Shown piece after piece: positions 16,823 to 25,714 of a DNA stretch of 64,000 bases. The notes under the pieces were generated by a model. It searched no databases, was not told the origin of the DNA, and saw only the letters and a program-made list of their open reading frames with translations. A program made the translations under genes and the position numbers. This DNA is from JAKJGV01 sp964617565 (GTDB taxonomy: Bacteria > Verrucomicrobiota > Kiritimatiellia > CAIQIC01 > JAGNIJ01), in assembly GCA_964617565.1 (NCBI GenBank), contig CAZTYH010000001.1:62001-126000 (forward strand). Reading direction: 5' to 3'. Each line of letters starts with the position of its first letter. The first letter of the stretch is position 1.

Positions 16823-18036
16823 GCCGACGGCTCCCCGCGAATGAATTGAACGAGGGCCTTGACGGTAGCATCGGTCACGCGCTCCATATCGAACAGGTCG
16901 CGCGCCCGCGCGAGCGCCGCTTCGCCGCATCGGGCGCGAAGCCCGGCGTCGCCTCGCAGTTGAAGCAATCGCGTTTGAAATTCTTCCATATCGTTCGGAT
17001 CAAACAACAGGCCGTGCGTTCCATCTTCCATCACTTCGGCGATTCCTTTCAAGCGGGCCGAAAGCACCGGCAGGCCGCAGGCCATGCTGTGGACGAGCGC
17101 GCCCGTGACGTGAAAGTGATCCGACGGCTGTCCGATGCGCATGACCAATCCGATATCGCCCGCATTCAGCGCGATGTTCACGTCTTCGAGCCGCGGAATC
17201 CAGCCGGTGAATCGGACAAGTTCTTCCATCTTCAGTTCGGCGGTCAGCGCGCGCAGTTGCGGCATGTCCGGGCCGTCGCCGATCAGCAGGTATTTGACCG
17301 GCTGTCCCTTTTCGCGCAAGGCGGCGAGCGCACGGATAATGCGGTCATTTCCCTTGTTGGGATGCAGGATGCCATGATGCACGAGCACGCAATCCTGGTC
17401 CGTATAGCCGTAGAGGCGGCGGGCGGAATGCCGGTCCGTTGGACGGTACAGGGTGAGATCGCAGGGATCGTGAATCGGTATAATACGAAAGGCTTTGCAG
17501 CCATGCTCCTCGAGATATCGCTTGGTTGCCTGGACACGCGTGAAGATAAGAGGGAGGTGACGCCAGGCCGCAAGATCAAGAGAACGGATAATGTAAAGCA
17601 GAGGACGAAGTATGCGATATTTCTCCCAATACACTTCGGGGAAAAAATCGGCAATCGTCATGGCCACATGCGGACCGAAGAACAGGCGGGCGATGGTGCC
17701 GGTCAGCGGCACCGTTTCATCAATGAATACACCCGTGATTCCCATGCGCCGACATTTCAACCCCACCCACGGCAGGCTCAAAACCCATAGCGCGGTCTTG
17801 AGGAACTTGTCGCGTGTGGAGGTTCGGTCCACCGAAAAGGGGAGCAGGTGAATATGCGCATTTTCGCGGATCGCCGCGGGCGGGGGCTTGGCGGTGCGCG
17901 GCGCGAAGTAATGCACTTCACAATGCCGCGCGAGCCGGGCAATCACTTCCGGAAGCGCGTGAAACAGTTCCGTGTGTTCCGCCGGTCCGTACCGGAACCA
18001 GAAAGCGATACGGGGTTGGGGGGGGGATGGGTTCAT
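16819..18036 (-). CDS. Family 4-type glycosyltransferase
   Basis: The 405-residue GT-B enzyme has the retaining glycosyltransferase C-terminal region: VHHGILHPNKGNDRIIRALA, LLIGDGPDMPQL, FTGWIPRLEDV, and VHSMACGLPVLSARLKGIAEV with the acidic pocket EVMEDGTHGLLFDPND. The N-terminal domain begins IAFWFRYGPAEHTELFHALP. A hydrophobic stretch around FLKTALWVLSLPWVGL may sit on the membrane. It probably transfers the nucleotide sugar made by the neighbouring genes, most simply a heptose derivative; this is inference from the operon. It overlaps the HddA-like gene upstream and the HddC-like gene downstream by 4 bp each. Confidence 0.85.
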   Translation of the reverse strand: MNPSPPQPRIAFWFRYGPAEHTELFHALPEVIARLARHCEVHYFAPRTAKPPPAAIRENAHIHLLPFSVDRTSTRDKFLKTALWVLSLPWVGLKCRRMGITGVFIDETVPLTGTIARLFFGPHVAMTIADFFPEVYWEKYRILRPLLYIIRSLDLAAWRHLPLIFTRVQATKRYLEEHGCKAFRIIPIHDPCDLTLYRPTDRHSARRLYGYTDQDCVLVHHGILHPNKGNDRIIRALAALREKGQPVKYLLIGDGPDMPQLRALTAELKMEELVRFTGWIPRLEDVNIALNAGDIGLVMRIGQPSDHFHVTGALVHSMACGLPVLSARLKGIAEVMEDGTHGLLFDPNDMEEFQTRLLQLRGDAGLRARCGEAALARARDLFDMERVTDATVKALVQFIRGEPSA

Positions 18037-19019
18037 TCCGCTGCTTTGAAGATGATGCGACTTCCTTCCATGCTGAACCGGAAGTTGACTTCCCGCAACT
18101 TCGGCAGCGCGGTGCGAATGGCGTCATGCGCCTCCGTCCGGGCGAAGAGCAGCAGGAATCCGCGTCCGCCCGCGCCCAGCAGTTTGCCCCCGAGCGCGCC
18201 CGCCTTGCGAGCCGCCGCGTAGGACTCGTCCACCAGCGGATTCGATATTCCGGACGACAAAGTCTTTTTCTGCTCCCACGACTCGTGCAACAGGCGGCCG
18301 AAATCTTCCAGCGATCCTTCGCCGCACAGGGACTCCGTCGCCTGGTCCACCATGTCACGCATTTTCATCAAGGCCGCTTCGTTTTGAGAGGTCCGCTTCT
18401 TTTGTTCGCTCAGAATCTGCTCGGCCGACTGCTCAACGCCCGTGTAAAAAAGCATCAACTGGTTTTCGAGCGCGTTAAGGCGCTCGATATTCAGCGGTAA
18501 TCGGCGAATTGCGACGGAATTCCGTCCGGCAAAATCTATTCGGATCAGCCCGCCGTAAGCCGCTGCATACTGGTCCTGGTGCCCGCCTGCGTCTCCGACG
18601 CGTTCCCGCTCGATCAGGATTGCCTCGCGTGCAAGATCCTCGGCGGTTACCCGTCCTCCCTCCATCGCGTGCAGCGCGTGGAGCAATCCGACGGTGAAAG
18701 ACGACGAGGTGCCAAGTCCTGTGCGGCCCGGGAGGTCGGACACGTGCGCGATTTCCAGCCCTTCGGTCGGCGGCAGATGCAGCAGGCATTCGCGGATCAG
18801 CGGGTGCTGGAACTCGGAGGGTTCCTGAACCATTTCCGTCCGGGCATAGCTGGCGCGGAAGCGATGCGCGAAGAAGGCGCTGAGCTTGTGAATGGAGATG
18901 TAGCAATACTTGTTGATCGTGGTGAGCAGCACGGCACCGCCATGGCGCTCGTAGAATTCGGGGAAGTCGGTGCCTCCGCCGAAAAAGCTGACGCGAAAGG
19001 GGGTTCGCGAAATAATCAT
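18033..19019 (-). CDS. hddA: GHMP-family sugar kinase, HddA-like
   Basis: This 328-residue GHMP kinase begins MIISRTPFRVSFFGGGTDFP, the signature of D-glycero-D-manno-heptose 7-phosphate 1-kinase and related sugar kinases. The ATP loop is LPGRTGLGTSSSFTVGLLHAL. DQYAAAYGGLIRIDF and the C-terminal GGKLLGAGGRGFLLLFA complete the family pattern. HddA phosphorylates heptose 7-phosphate at C1 on the way to GDP-heptose. Isomerase and phosphatase genes (gmhA, gmhB) are not in the window. A nearby nucleotidyltransferase supports the heptose assignment, but fucose or other sugar kinase activity is possible. Confidence 0.8.
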   Translation of the reverse strand: MIISRTPFRVSFFGGGTDFPEFYERHGGAVLLTTINKYCYISIHKLSAFFAHRFRASYARTEMVQEPSEFQHPLIRECLLHLPPTEGLEIAHVSDLPGRTGLGTSSSFTVGLLHALHAMEGGRVTAEDLAREAILIERERVGDAGGHQDQYAAAYGGLIRIDFAGRNSVAIRRLPLNIERLNALENQLMLFYTGVEQSAEQILSEQKKRTSQNEAALMKMRDMVDQATESLCGEGSLEDFGRLLHESWEQKKTLSSGISNPLVDESYAAARKAGALGGKLLGAGGRGFLLLFARTEAHDAIRTALPKLREVNFRFSMEGSRIIFKAAE

Positions 19020-19828
19020 GCCATTACCTCTCTTCCGGCCTGCACCGCCCGGATGAAATCCTCGACGGTTTTTCGCGTGGGCTTTACCGCGCAGCGCGCT
19101 TTCAGCCGGTCCAGGTTAACTTCGTAGCGTTCGGGCGACGGACTGGCGGGTTGTTCCGGCAGTACGCAGCCCGGAATCATGGCGGCCGCTTCGCGCACGG
19201 TAATAACGCCATCGCCCGCCACGTTGAAGACTTCGCCCCAGGTGTCCTGGTCTGCCAGTTCGAAAATGATTCGTGCGGCGTCTCCCGTGTGCTGATACTG
19301 GTACGCGGAGTCGGGATGAACACGCAGGGGTTGTCCGCGCAAGAGGTCGTAGATGGAATTCTTGCGCAGGCCCGGCCCGACGAATCCCCCCATGCGCAGG
19401 ATCAGCCATGAGTCGGCGTTGAAGCGCACGAGTTGTTCGGCCAGCCACTTGTGATGGCCATAACGGGAAATGCGCGAGGGATCATCAACAGGGGCGTTTT
19501 CCTTGTTGGCGGACGGCTCGTCTTTTACCGGGTAAACGTCAATGCTCGAAAGATAGACGTAATGACGGAAGCGGAAGTCGTGAAGGGATTGCGCCACCGA
19601 ACGAACGGAAAGGTCGAAATCCTCCATCGGTTTTTCATCGGAAAGATATTTCTTTGAGTTGCCGTTCGCATTCAGGAGGATATCGCACGAGGCGCCGACG
19701 GCGGCCGCGTAATCTTCGTGGTCAACGGATTGTACGTTGTGTCCGAGTGCGGTGGCATGCCGGACCAGCGCGCTGCCGATAAAACCTTTGCCGCCCAGCA
19801 CGAGAACCTTCAGGCGGGCATTGCTCAC
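19016..19828 (-). CDS. NAD-dependent sugar epimerase/dehydratase
   Basis: This 270-residue extended SDR protein starts with a GTG at 19828 that overlaps the preceding stop (GTGA); the longer frame to 19867 lies inside the upstream gene. The Rossmann motif is VLVLGGKGFIGSALVRHA. The active-site pair appears in SRYGHHKWLAEQLV (tyrosine and lysine four apart). Substrate unknown; position in the operon suggests modification of the nucleotide-activated heptose. The C-terminal region (residues about 200-260) is short for the family. Confidence 0.8.
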   Translation of the reverse strand: MSNARLKVLVLGGKGFIGSALVRHATALGHNVQSVDHEDYAAAVGASCDILLNANGNSKKYLSDEKPMEDFDLSVRSVAQSLHDFRFRHYVYLSSIDVYPVKDEPSANKENAPVDDPSRISRYGHHKWLAEQLVRFNADSWLILRMGGFVGPGLRKNSIYDLLRGQPLRVHPDSAYQYQHTGDAARIIFELADQDTWGEVFNVAGDGVITVREAAAMIPGCVLPEQPASPSPERYEVNLDRLKARCAVKPTRKTVEDFIRAVQAGREVMA

Positions 19829-20778
19829 AGGCGCACCGAGCCTTCCTTGCGCGCCTTCAGGAACCATTCAACGGTTCGCCGGATCCCGGCTTCGAGCGGA
19901 GTATCGCAGCGCAGGCCGAGCTGATGGAGCCGGTCTACGGCAAATATCTTGTCCATCTGGCCATCGGTCTTGCTGGTATCCCACGAGATCCGGCCCTCGT
20001 AACCGGCGATTCTTTTCACCGTTTCGGTGAGTTCGCGGATGGAGATGCGCGTGCCGGTGGAGATGTTGACCGGCTCGCTGCTGTCGTAATTGGCGAGGAA
20101 CCAGGGGATGGTTGCCGCCACATCGCCCGCGTAAACAAAATCGCGCGTCGGTTTTCCGGTTCCGTAAGCCGTCACTTCGGGCAGATCCTGCTCGCGCGCT
20201 TCGACCATGCGGCGGATCAACGCGGGGATGACGTGCGCCTGTTCGACATTGAAATTATCCCACTCACCGTACATGTTGCCCGGAACGAGCACGATGGAGT
20301 TGAATCCGTGCTGCTGGCGGTAAGCCCAGGACTGCACCAGCAACATCTTCTTGGCGGTCGAGTATCCCGCGCTGTCAATTTGCGGGAACCCGTTCCACAT
20401 CTGGTCCTCGCCGATGGGAGAGACGGCCTTTGCCGGATAGGAGCAGCCGCCCATGAAAGCGACCATTTTTTTGACACCATGATGAAGGGCCGACTGAAAG
20501 ACCGCGGTGTTCATCCAGAGGTTTTCGTACACGTAATCCGCGGGGCGCTTGCGGTTGTCCATGATGCCGCCCGACTTTGCGGCAAGGTGAATCACCGCGT
20601 CTGGTTTCGTCTCCTTGAACATGCGCTCGACTTCATCCGGTTTGAGCAGGTTAAAATCGCTGCTCCCGACGCATGCCAGTTCCGAACCCGCGCATTGCTC
20701 GCGCAGCCGGGGAACAAGATGATGTCCGAGGAAGCCGGTCGAACCGGTTACAAGGATTCGCTGGAATTTAGATGTCAT
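19825..20778 (-). CDS. GDP-sugar epimerase/reductase, GDP-fucose synthase-like
   Basis: The 317-residue protein resembles GDP-L-fucose synthase (Fcl/WcaG). It has RILVTGSTGFLGHHLV, then VIHLAAKSGGIMDNRKRPADY, the MGGCSYP loop with the family cysteine, YSTAKKMLLVQSWAYRQQ carrying the catalytic Tyr and Lys, and VPGNMYGEWDNFN. Fcl-like enzymes do 3,5-epimerisation and 4-reduction of GDP-4-keto-6-deoxy sugars; related enzymes make GDP-6-deoxy-heptose. No GMD-type dehydratase is recognisable with certainty among its neighbours. It overlaps its neighbours by 4 bp on both sides. Confidence 0.82.
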   Translation of the reverse strand: MTSKFQRILVTGSTGFLGHHLVPRLREQCAGSELACVGSSDFNLLKPDEVERMFKETKPDAVIHLAAKSGGIMDNRKRPADYVYENLWMNTAVFQSALHHGVKKMVAFMGGCSYPAKAVSPIGEDQMWNGFPQIDSAGYSTAKKMLLVQSWAYRQQHGFNSIVLVPGNMYGEWDNFNVEQAHVIPALIRRMVEAREQDLPEVTAYGTGKPTRDFVYAGDVAATIPWFLANYDSSEPVNISTGTRISIRELTETVKRIAGYEGRISWDTSKTDGQMDKIFAVDRLHQLGLRCDTPLEAGIRRTVEWFLKARKEGSVRL

Positions 20779-21722
20779 ACATTCGCAAACTGATTTCTTC
20801 GGATGACCTGATATCCTTTGACCAGTTCGGTTATTCCGCGTTGAAGCGAAACATCCGGTTTATAACCCGTCTTCTCCAGTTTTTCGTTGCTGACGATGTA
20901 ATTCCGCTTGTCCGGATCTTCGCCGACGGCCGATTCCATGATGTGGAAATCCGGCACTTGTTTCTTGATCTCAAGGCACAGTTCCATCTTCGAAAGGTTC
21001 GCGTCGCTCAGGCCGACATTGTAAGCGTTGTTTTTCATCAGGTCGAACTGGTCCATCGCGTGCATGAATGCTTTTGCCACGTCTCTTACATGAATATAAT
21101 TCCTTTTGAAGTGCGCTTCAAACAGGACAATGAAACGGTCCGTGACGGCGCGGAAAGTGAAGTCGTTCACCAGCAGGTCCAGGCGCATGCGCGGGCTCAC
21201 TCCGAACGCAGTGGCGAGGCGCAGCGATATCGCGTGTCCGGTCGCCAGCAGGTAATCCTCGAGTTCCACCTTGAGCTTGCCGTAGAGCGAGATCGGCCGC
21301 ATGGGCGTTTCCTCGGTGCAGAACATGCCCTCCTGCCCGATGCCGTATCCGCTGTTGGTGGTGGGTGAAAGAATCATCTGATTCGCGCTGGTCATATCCA
21401 CAAGCATTTTAACCGCATCGAGATTGATGGACCGCGCTTCGAGCGGTTTCTGGGCGCAGAGCGGCGCGCCGACGAGGCAGGCCAGGGGAATGATCACGTC
21501 GGCTTTCGCGGCCAGGGGCTTCAAAAGGCGCTCGTCCCGCACATCACCGCGAACAACAGTGAGCTTTTCATCGTTACAGCAATCGAGCAGCGACGTCTGG
21601 TTATAGATAAAGCTGTCCACGGCAATCACGCGATGCCCGGCGCGAAGCAGGGTGGGGGTCAGGACGGATCCAATGTAACCGGCGGCGCCGGTCACGAGAA
21701 CGGTTTTAGGGGTGATGTTCAT
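20775..21722 (-). CDS. NAD-dependent nucleotide-sugar epimerase/dehydratase
   Basis: This is the first gene of the five-gene operon. The 315-residue extended SDR has VLVTGAAGYIGSVLTPTLL, a DVRDE cofactor segment, and the catalytic pair in YGKLKVELEDYLL. An unusual ACLVGAPLCAQKPLEARSINL replaces the more common HLAA loop. The C-terminal domain contains NYIHVRDVAKAFMHAM. It may act as the 4,6-dehydratase or a C-specific epimerase for the sugar made downstream; the sequence does not decide. A promoter-like pair sits immediately upstream and leaves almost no leader. Confidence 0.82.
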   Translation of the reverse strand: MNITPKTVLVTGAAGYIGSVLTPTLLRAGHRVIAVDSFIYNQTSLLDCCNDEKLTVVRGDVRDERLLKPLAAKADVIIPLACLVGAPLCAQKPLEARSINLDAVKMLVDMTSANQMILSPTTNSGYGIGQEGMFCTEETPMRPISLYGKLKVELEDYLLATGHAISLRLATAFGVSPRMRLDLLVNDFTFRAVTDRFIVLFEAHFKRNYIHVRDVAKAFMHAMDQFDLMKNNAYNVGLSDANLSKMELCLEIKKQVPDFHIMESAVGEDPDKRNYIVSNEKLEKTGYKPDVSLQRGITELVKGYQVIRRNQFANV

Positions 21723-21730
21723 AAGAGCGT

Positions 21731-21759
21731 AAACTAGCGGTGCGCCGGATGAGTGTCAA
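21731..21759 (-). promoter_or_regulatory. Candidate promoter of the five-gene sugar operon
   Basis: On the minus strand TTGACA (21754-21759) and TAGTTT (21731-21736) are 17 bp apart. The -10 box ends 8 bp before the start codon of the first gene, so the transcript would be nearly leaderless. Perfect -35, weak -10. Confidence 0.45.
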
Positions 21760-21780
21760 TCGCGCGGTCGGTGTGAGCCG

Positions 21781-21809
21781 TTGACTTTATGGGCGGCGCG
21801 AAATAGAGT
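21781..21809 (+). promoter_or_regulatory. Candidate promoter of the second GH172-type lipoprotein gene
   Basis: TTGACT (21781-21786), 17 bp, TAGAGT (21804-21809), then 9 bp to the ATG. It is back to back with the promoter of the divergent sugar operon, so the 96-bp spacer would drive both directions. Confidence 0.45.
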
Positions 21810-21818
21810 CCGCATAAG

Positions 21819-24101
21819 ATGAGAACGAAATTGCCGGTGCGAATAGCGGTTTGTCTTTCTTTTTGCCTGGCAACAATTCTACTGTCCGGCTGTCTGCGCG
21901 AAAAAAGAGCGCCACTGACCTGGGCCGATTTCCTGGGTGCGGTGACAAACCTGGATCATGTGGCGCGATTGGATGTGCCTTCCTCGACATTGACTTCCTC
22001 CGCCGATCCATCAGGCGGCAACGAGGATTACAATCAGTTTGTGCGGAAGGGGCCGCGCGGCTGGGTGGTGATTGCCGACCTGAAAGGGCCCGGGGTGGTG
22101 ACGCGACTCTGGCTGACCGGGGTGTCCGATGGGTCGCAACGCGTCCGCTTTCATGTTGACGGGAGCTGGCGTCCGACTCTTGAGCTTACCCTTAACGAAC
22201 TGGCCGGCGGCCGTGAACCTTTTGTCGCGCCGCTCGCGGCATATGAGAATGGAGCGTGGTACAGCCTCGTGCCGATGCCGTATCGAAAGCGGTTGGTGAT
22301 CCTGGTCGAGGACACCCGGGGCCGGGATTCCGGTTGGGCGAGACTTTCATGGCAGGTCAACCATACGGCGCTTCCCCGCGAAGTCAGGCTCCAGAGTTTC
22401 ACGGGTGTGGTAACGGAAAGAGATCGTCTTGCGTTGAAGGAGCTGGCGCAGGCGTGGCGTTCTTTTGACCGGTTGGAAAATTCATCCGGCATGCGCATTG
22501 CGGTGGGAAGCCTGGCGCTGCAGCCGGGGGAGAGCCGTTGGATGGATCCGATTCGCGGTCCGGGTATTATCCGCCGTCTGACCATCATGCCGAAGTATGC
22601 CCGGATGCCCAGTGCGATGGATCGCCAGAATCTTCTTCGCGATGTCTTGTTGAAAATCAAGTGGGATAAATCCACCGCCCCGAGTGTCGTGGCGCCCGTT
22701 GGTGATTTTTTCGGGAGCATGTGGAATCCTCTTCGTTTTCGCTCTGCGTTTTTTGGATTAACGAACAACACATGGCTTTGTTCTTTCCCCATGCCTTTTT
22801 CCGCCGAGGCGGAGATCACGCTTGAAAACCAGGGAATTAACACGGTCGAGTTGGAGATTGAAGTGTTGTGGGAGCCTGTGCCGGCGCGTCATGCAAGCGC
22901 GGGCTATTTTCACGCGGCATGGTCCGGATCTCTGCCCGAGGATGCCGGGACACCTCATACTGTGCTGGATGTGAAAGGGCGCGGCAAGTTCGTCGGGTGC
23001 GTGATCGGCACCTGCTCCAGGGACAGGGATTGGAGGGTCCAGGAGGGAGACGAATACATGCTGGTGGACGGTGGTGCCGGTCCGGGGTGGAGGGGCACGG
23101 CGCTCGATCACTATTTCGGTATGGGCCGGACTTTCCAGGGTCCGATCACCCGGCCGTTTCACGGAACGGTTTTTCGAACCTTTTTCGGCACAGTCCAATA
23201 TCGGCTGCATGCAACGGATGCTGTACGCTTCGATAATTCGTTCCGGTTTCTTGTGGAGCGCGGGCCGCTGAATGAAAGCGGCGCATGGATGCAAAGCGTG
23301 GCCTTTTATTATATGAGCGAGCCGACCCCGGCGTCGCCCGCGGAGAAAACGGCGGCTCTCCGCCCATTTCCAGTCAATCCTGTCGCCGAAGCTGCGATCA
23401 TGTCCGAGCTGCTGAATTTCGAGCGGATGGGTGATTTCCAGGGCGCGCGGGAACATATCGCACGGTACCTGGATCGCTTCCCTGCCAGCCGGTATGGTCC
23501 TGTTTTGAGGCTTCGGCAGATTGCCTATGTCGAAGTCGTTTCCGGTTTTGATGCCGCATGGCCGCTCTATCAGCAGTTTATCACTGATGAAACGGACGAA
23601 ATAGCCCTGGCGCAGGCGCGACTGCTTGCGTGGTTCCTTGAAAACCCGGAAAACGCCCTTGTTTGCCTTTACAGTTCCGGGCGGGGTGTGGTGTTGCTGA
23701 ATGGCACTGCGGTATGCACGGTGGATGGGCCGGATCGCATTTCGGTGGTGGGCGTGAAAGTGAAGCCCGGCCGTCACTGCATGGCCGTTCAAGCCGTGGG
23801 GCAGCCCCAGCCGAACTGGGTGCAGGCGTGTCTAAAGATGCGGCGAAGCACGGTTTCGACACAAGCCGGCTGGAAATACGCCTTTGATGATGGAGGGAAT
23901 TGGGGTGTGCCCGGTTACGACGACAACCATTGGAAGACGATTGATAGAACCGGCACCATGGCGCCGCCCGAGGAGCCCTTTATCTGGATTGAGCCGAACG
24001 CGTTTGTCGGATTGCAGGCCGTCGGCTTGCGGCCCGGCGACCGGGAGTGGCCGGATCGTCAAAGCACGGTGACCTTCAGGAAAGAATTCGACGTGCGATA
24101 G
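21819..24101 (+). CDS. DUF2961 (GH172-type) lipoprotein paralogue with altered active-site motif
   Basis: This 760-residue lipoprotein (lipobox ILLSGC, cysteine at about residue 27) is a full-length relative of the protein at 12856-15201: PSGGNEDYNQFV and GPGVVTRLWLTG in the first half, GPGIIRRLTIMP, APVGDFFGSMW and CSFPMPFSAEAE in the second, the same helical insert (LLNFERMGDFQGAREHIARY) and the same C-terminal sandwich. The conserved GTG-EDYF is changed to GTALDHYF at residues 426-433: the glutamate position has become Asp and the next Asp His. Either catalysis is altered or lost, or the protein now binds rather than cuts. It is divergent from the heptose-type operon and 73 bp before the TPR-LysM gene. 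Confidence 0.78.
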   Translation: MRTKLPVRIAVCLSFCLATILLSGCLREKRAPLTWADFLGAVTNLDHVARLDVPSSTLTSSADPSGGNEDYNQFVRKGPRGWVVIADLKGPGVVTRLWLTGVSDGSQRVRFHVDGSWRPTLELTLNELAGGREPFVAPLAAYENGAWYSLVPMPYRKRLVILVEDTRGRDSGWARLSWQVNHTALPREVRLQSFTGVVTERDRLALKELAQAWRSFDRLENSSGMRIAVGSLALQPGESRWMDPIRGPGIIRRLTIMPKYARMPSAMDRQNLLRDVLLKIKWDKSTAPSVVAPVGDFFGSMWNPLRFRSAFFGLTNNTWLCSFPMPFSAEAEITLENQGINTVELEIEVLWEPVPARHASAGYFHAAWSGSLPEDAGTPHTVLDVKGRGKFVGCVIGTCSRDRDWRVQEGDEYMLVDGGAGPGWRGTALDHYFGMGRTFQGPITRPFHGTVFRTFFGTVQYRLHATDAVRFDNSFRFLVERGPLNESGAWMQSVAFYYMSEPTPASPAEKTAALRPFPVNPVAEAAIMSELLNFERMGDFQGAREHIARYLDRFPASRYGPVLRLRQIAYVEVVSGFDAAWPLYQQFITDETDEIALAQARLLAWFLENPENALVCLYSSGRGVVLLNGTAVCTVDGPDRISVVGVKVKPGRHCMAVQAVGQPQPNWVQACLKMRRSTVSTQAGWKYAFDDGGNWGVPGYDDNHWKTIDRTGTMAPPEEPFIWIEPNAFVGLQAVGLRPGDREWPDRQSTVTFRKEFDVR

Positions 24102-24174
24102 CGCCGGTGAAAAGTTGCATGATCGCTGTCGCGAGAAGGTTGATTTATTGCGCGTGGAGTGCTAGGGAGAGAGC

Positions 24175-24909
24175 ATGCAATCAAGGAAATACATCCACTT
24201 TTTCGGGGTGCTGCTTTGTTGCGCCGGCTTGCTTGCGAGCATCGGTTGCGCGGGTGGGGCCGGGGATATCGAGCGACGCGAGGAAAACGATCCGTTGTTC
24301 CGGCGCGCGATGACGCAGAAGAACGTGGACGATGTGGATGGTGCGATAGATCTTTTCAACAAGGTGCTTGAGCGCAAGCCGCACATTGCGCGCGCCCACC
24401 TGGAGCTCGGGCTGCTCTTCGACATGAAGAAGCAGGATTATGTTCGTGCCCTTTATCATTACGAACGCTATCTTGAGCTGAGACCGAAGGCCGAGAAGAG
24501 AGAGTTGATTGAAGGGTTGATCCGTCAGGCTCGTTTGTCGTTTGCCGCCTCGCTGCCGCACCAGCCGCCCGGCGCGATCGAGGAAATTGCGATGCTGAAA
24601 AAGGAGATCGCCTTGCTGCGTGGCCAGTTGGATGCGAAGCCACCGGCAGAACGCGCCCGCGCGACGGTTGCTCCGGCAGCACCCGCAAAGCCGGCCGCGG
24701 CGTTGCAGCCGCCTCCCGTTCCTAAACCGGAGCCTGCGCAACCCGCGATGCAGCAATATGTCGTGCAGTCCGGCGATACCCTCTCGAGAATTGCATCCAA
24801 GATGTACGGCGATCCGAACAAGTGGAGAATGATCTATGACGCGAACCGGGGCACTCTTTCGAGCCCGGAGAGCGTCCGCGTGGGGCAGACCCTGCTGATC
24901 CCGCGTTGA
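24175..24909 (+). CDS. TPR and LysM domain lipoprotein
   Basis: The 244-residue product has a lipoprotein signal peptide (lipobox LASIGC, cysteine at about 24). Two or so TPR-like helical repeats follow (NVDDVDGAIDLFNKVLERKP and the HYERYLELRPKAEKRE region), then a Pro/Ala-rich linker and a C-terminal LysM domain starting YVVQSGDTLSRIASKMYGDP and ending GQTLLIPR. LysM binds peptidoglycan glycan strands, so the protein should link the outer membrane or periplasmic face to the wall. AGGGAGA precedes the ATG. It heads the run that continues into murG-ftsZ. Family role unknown. Confidence 0.8.
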   Translation: MQSRKYIHFFGVLLCCAGLLASIGCAGGAGDIERREENDPLFRRAMTQKNVDDVDGAIDLFNKVLERKPHIARAHLELGLLFDMKKQDYVRALYHYERYLELRPKAEKRELIEGLIRQARLSFAASLPHQPPGAIEEIAMLKKEIALLRGQLDAKPPAERARATVAPAAPAKPAAALQPPPVPKPEPAQPAMQQYVVQSGDTLSRIASKMYGDPNKWRMIYDANRGTLSSPESVRVGQTLLIPR

Positions 24910-24953
24910 GCGTGCGGTGTCGCGCCGCCGAAAGAACAGGAGGAGAAGCAGCC

Positions 24954-25694
24954 ATGGCCAATACAGATTTCTTCGATGATGATCTTGGGCGCCAGCGGGA
25001 TGCCGCGCGCCGAATCAAACTTTCGGATGAGCCACTGACCACGCTCAGCGATATGTCGTCCGATGACGTGCCCGTGCGTCCGCTTTCCGATCTGAGCCTC
25101 ACGCGAATGGCCAAGCATAAGCAGGATGTGGATGAAAATGTTGTTCAGGCCGCACAGGAGTTGGAGCGCTTGCGCAAGCGGCAGGAGACGCTTGAGCGTG
25201 AAAAGCGTGAGCTGGAGGAGATCAGGCGCAAGCAGGAAGAATATGAGCGTGGAAAGCGTGATGTCATCGAGCGGCTCGGGCAAAGCCTTATCACCATGGA
25301 AAAGGATGAGCTGCAGGCGGAGCGCATGGCCGAGTTGCTCAACGCGACGCGCAAGCAGTTCAAGGAAATGCTCGCCGAGGTTGAGAAATTGAACGAGGCT
25401 CTGTGGCCGGAAGAGCGCTTTGGCGAGGAATTGACCAAGGCGCTGGCGTTGGTGGAAGACACGCGCATGGAGTACAACAAGTCCTTGTCGAAAATCGAGG
25501 CAGCGGGCGGCACCGAGGTGCGGATCGCGTCGAGCGTGTCGGCCATGGGTGAGCCTCCGCGCCTGAATTATGACGAGGAACGTCCGTTCGGTTACTGGCT
25601 GAAGGTTGGAATGGCCGTCAGCCTTCCGTTGATTGTCTTTATTTTACTGGTAGTGATTCTTTTTATCGTGATGCGTCTGACCTATGTCGTTTGA
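24954..25694 (+). CDS. Coiled-coil tail-anchored membrane protein
   Basis: This 246-residue protein has no signal peptide. Residues about 60-190 are almost pure charged heptads (ELERLRKRQETLEREKRE, then RRKQEEYERGKRDV), a long coiled coil. One strong C-terminal transmembrane helix follows (VGMAVSLPLIVFILLVVILFIVM), ending RLTYVV. The expected topology is cytoplasmic rod with a membrane tail. The N-terminal 50 residues are acidic and contain PLTTLSDMSSDDVPVRPLSDLSL. The ATG at 24954 is preceded by AGGAGGAG. The next gene starts within or just after its stop. I recognise no family; the rod-plus-anchor design resembles structural or scaffold proteins of the divisome or cell shape, which is a guess. 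Confidence 0.7.
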   Translation: MANTDFFDDDLGRQRDAARRIKLSDEPLTTLSDMSSDDVPVRPLSDLSLTRMAKHKQDVDENVVQAAQELERLRKRQETLEREKRELEEIRRKQEEYERGKRDVIERLGQSLITMEKDELQAERMAELLNATRKQFKEMLAEVEKLNEALWPEERFGEELTKALALVEDTRMEYNKSLSKIEAAGGTEVRIASSVSAMGEPPRLNYDEERPFGYWLKVGMAVSLPLIVFILLVVILFIVMRLTYVV

Positions 25695-25714
25695 CGCAGA
25701 TTGAATGGGTTGCC

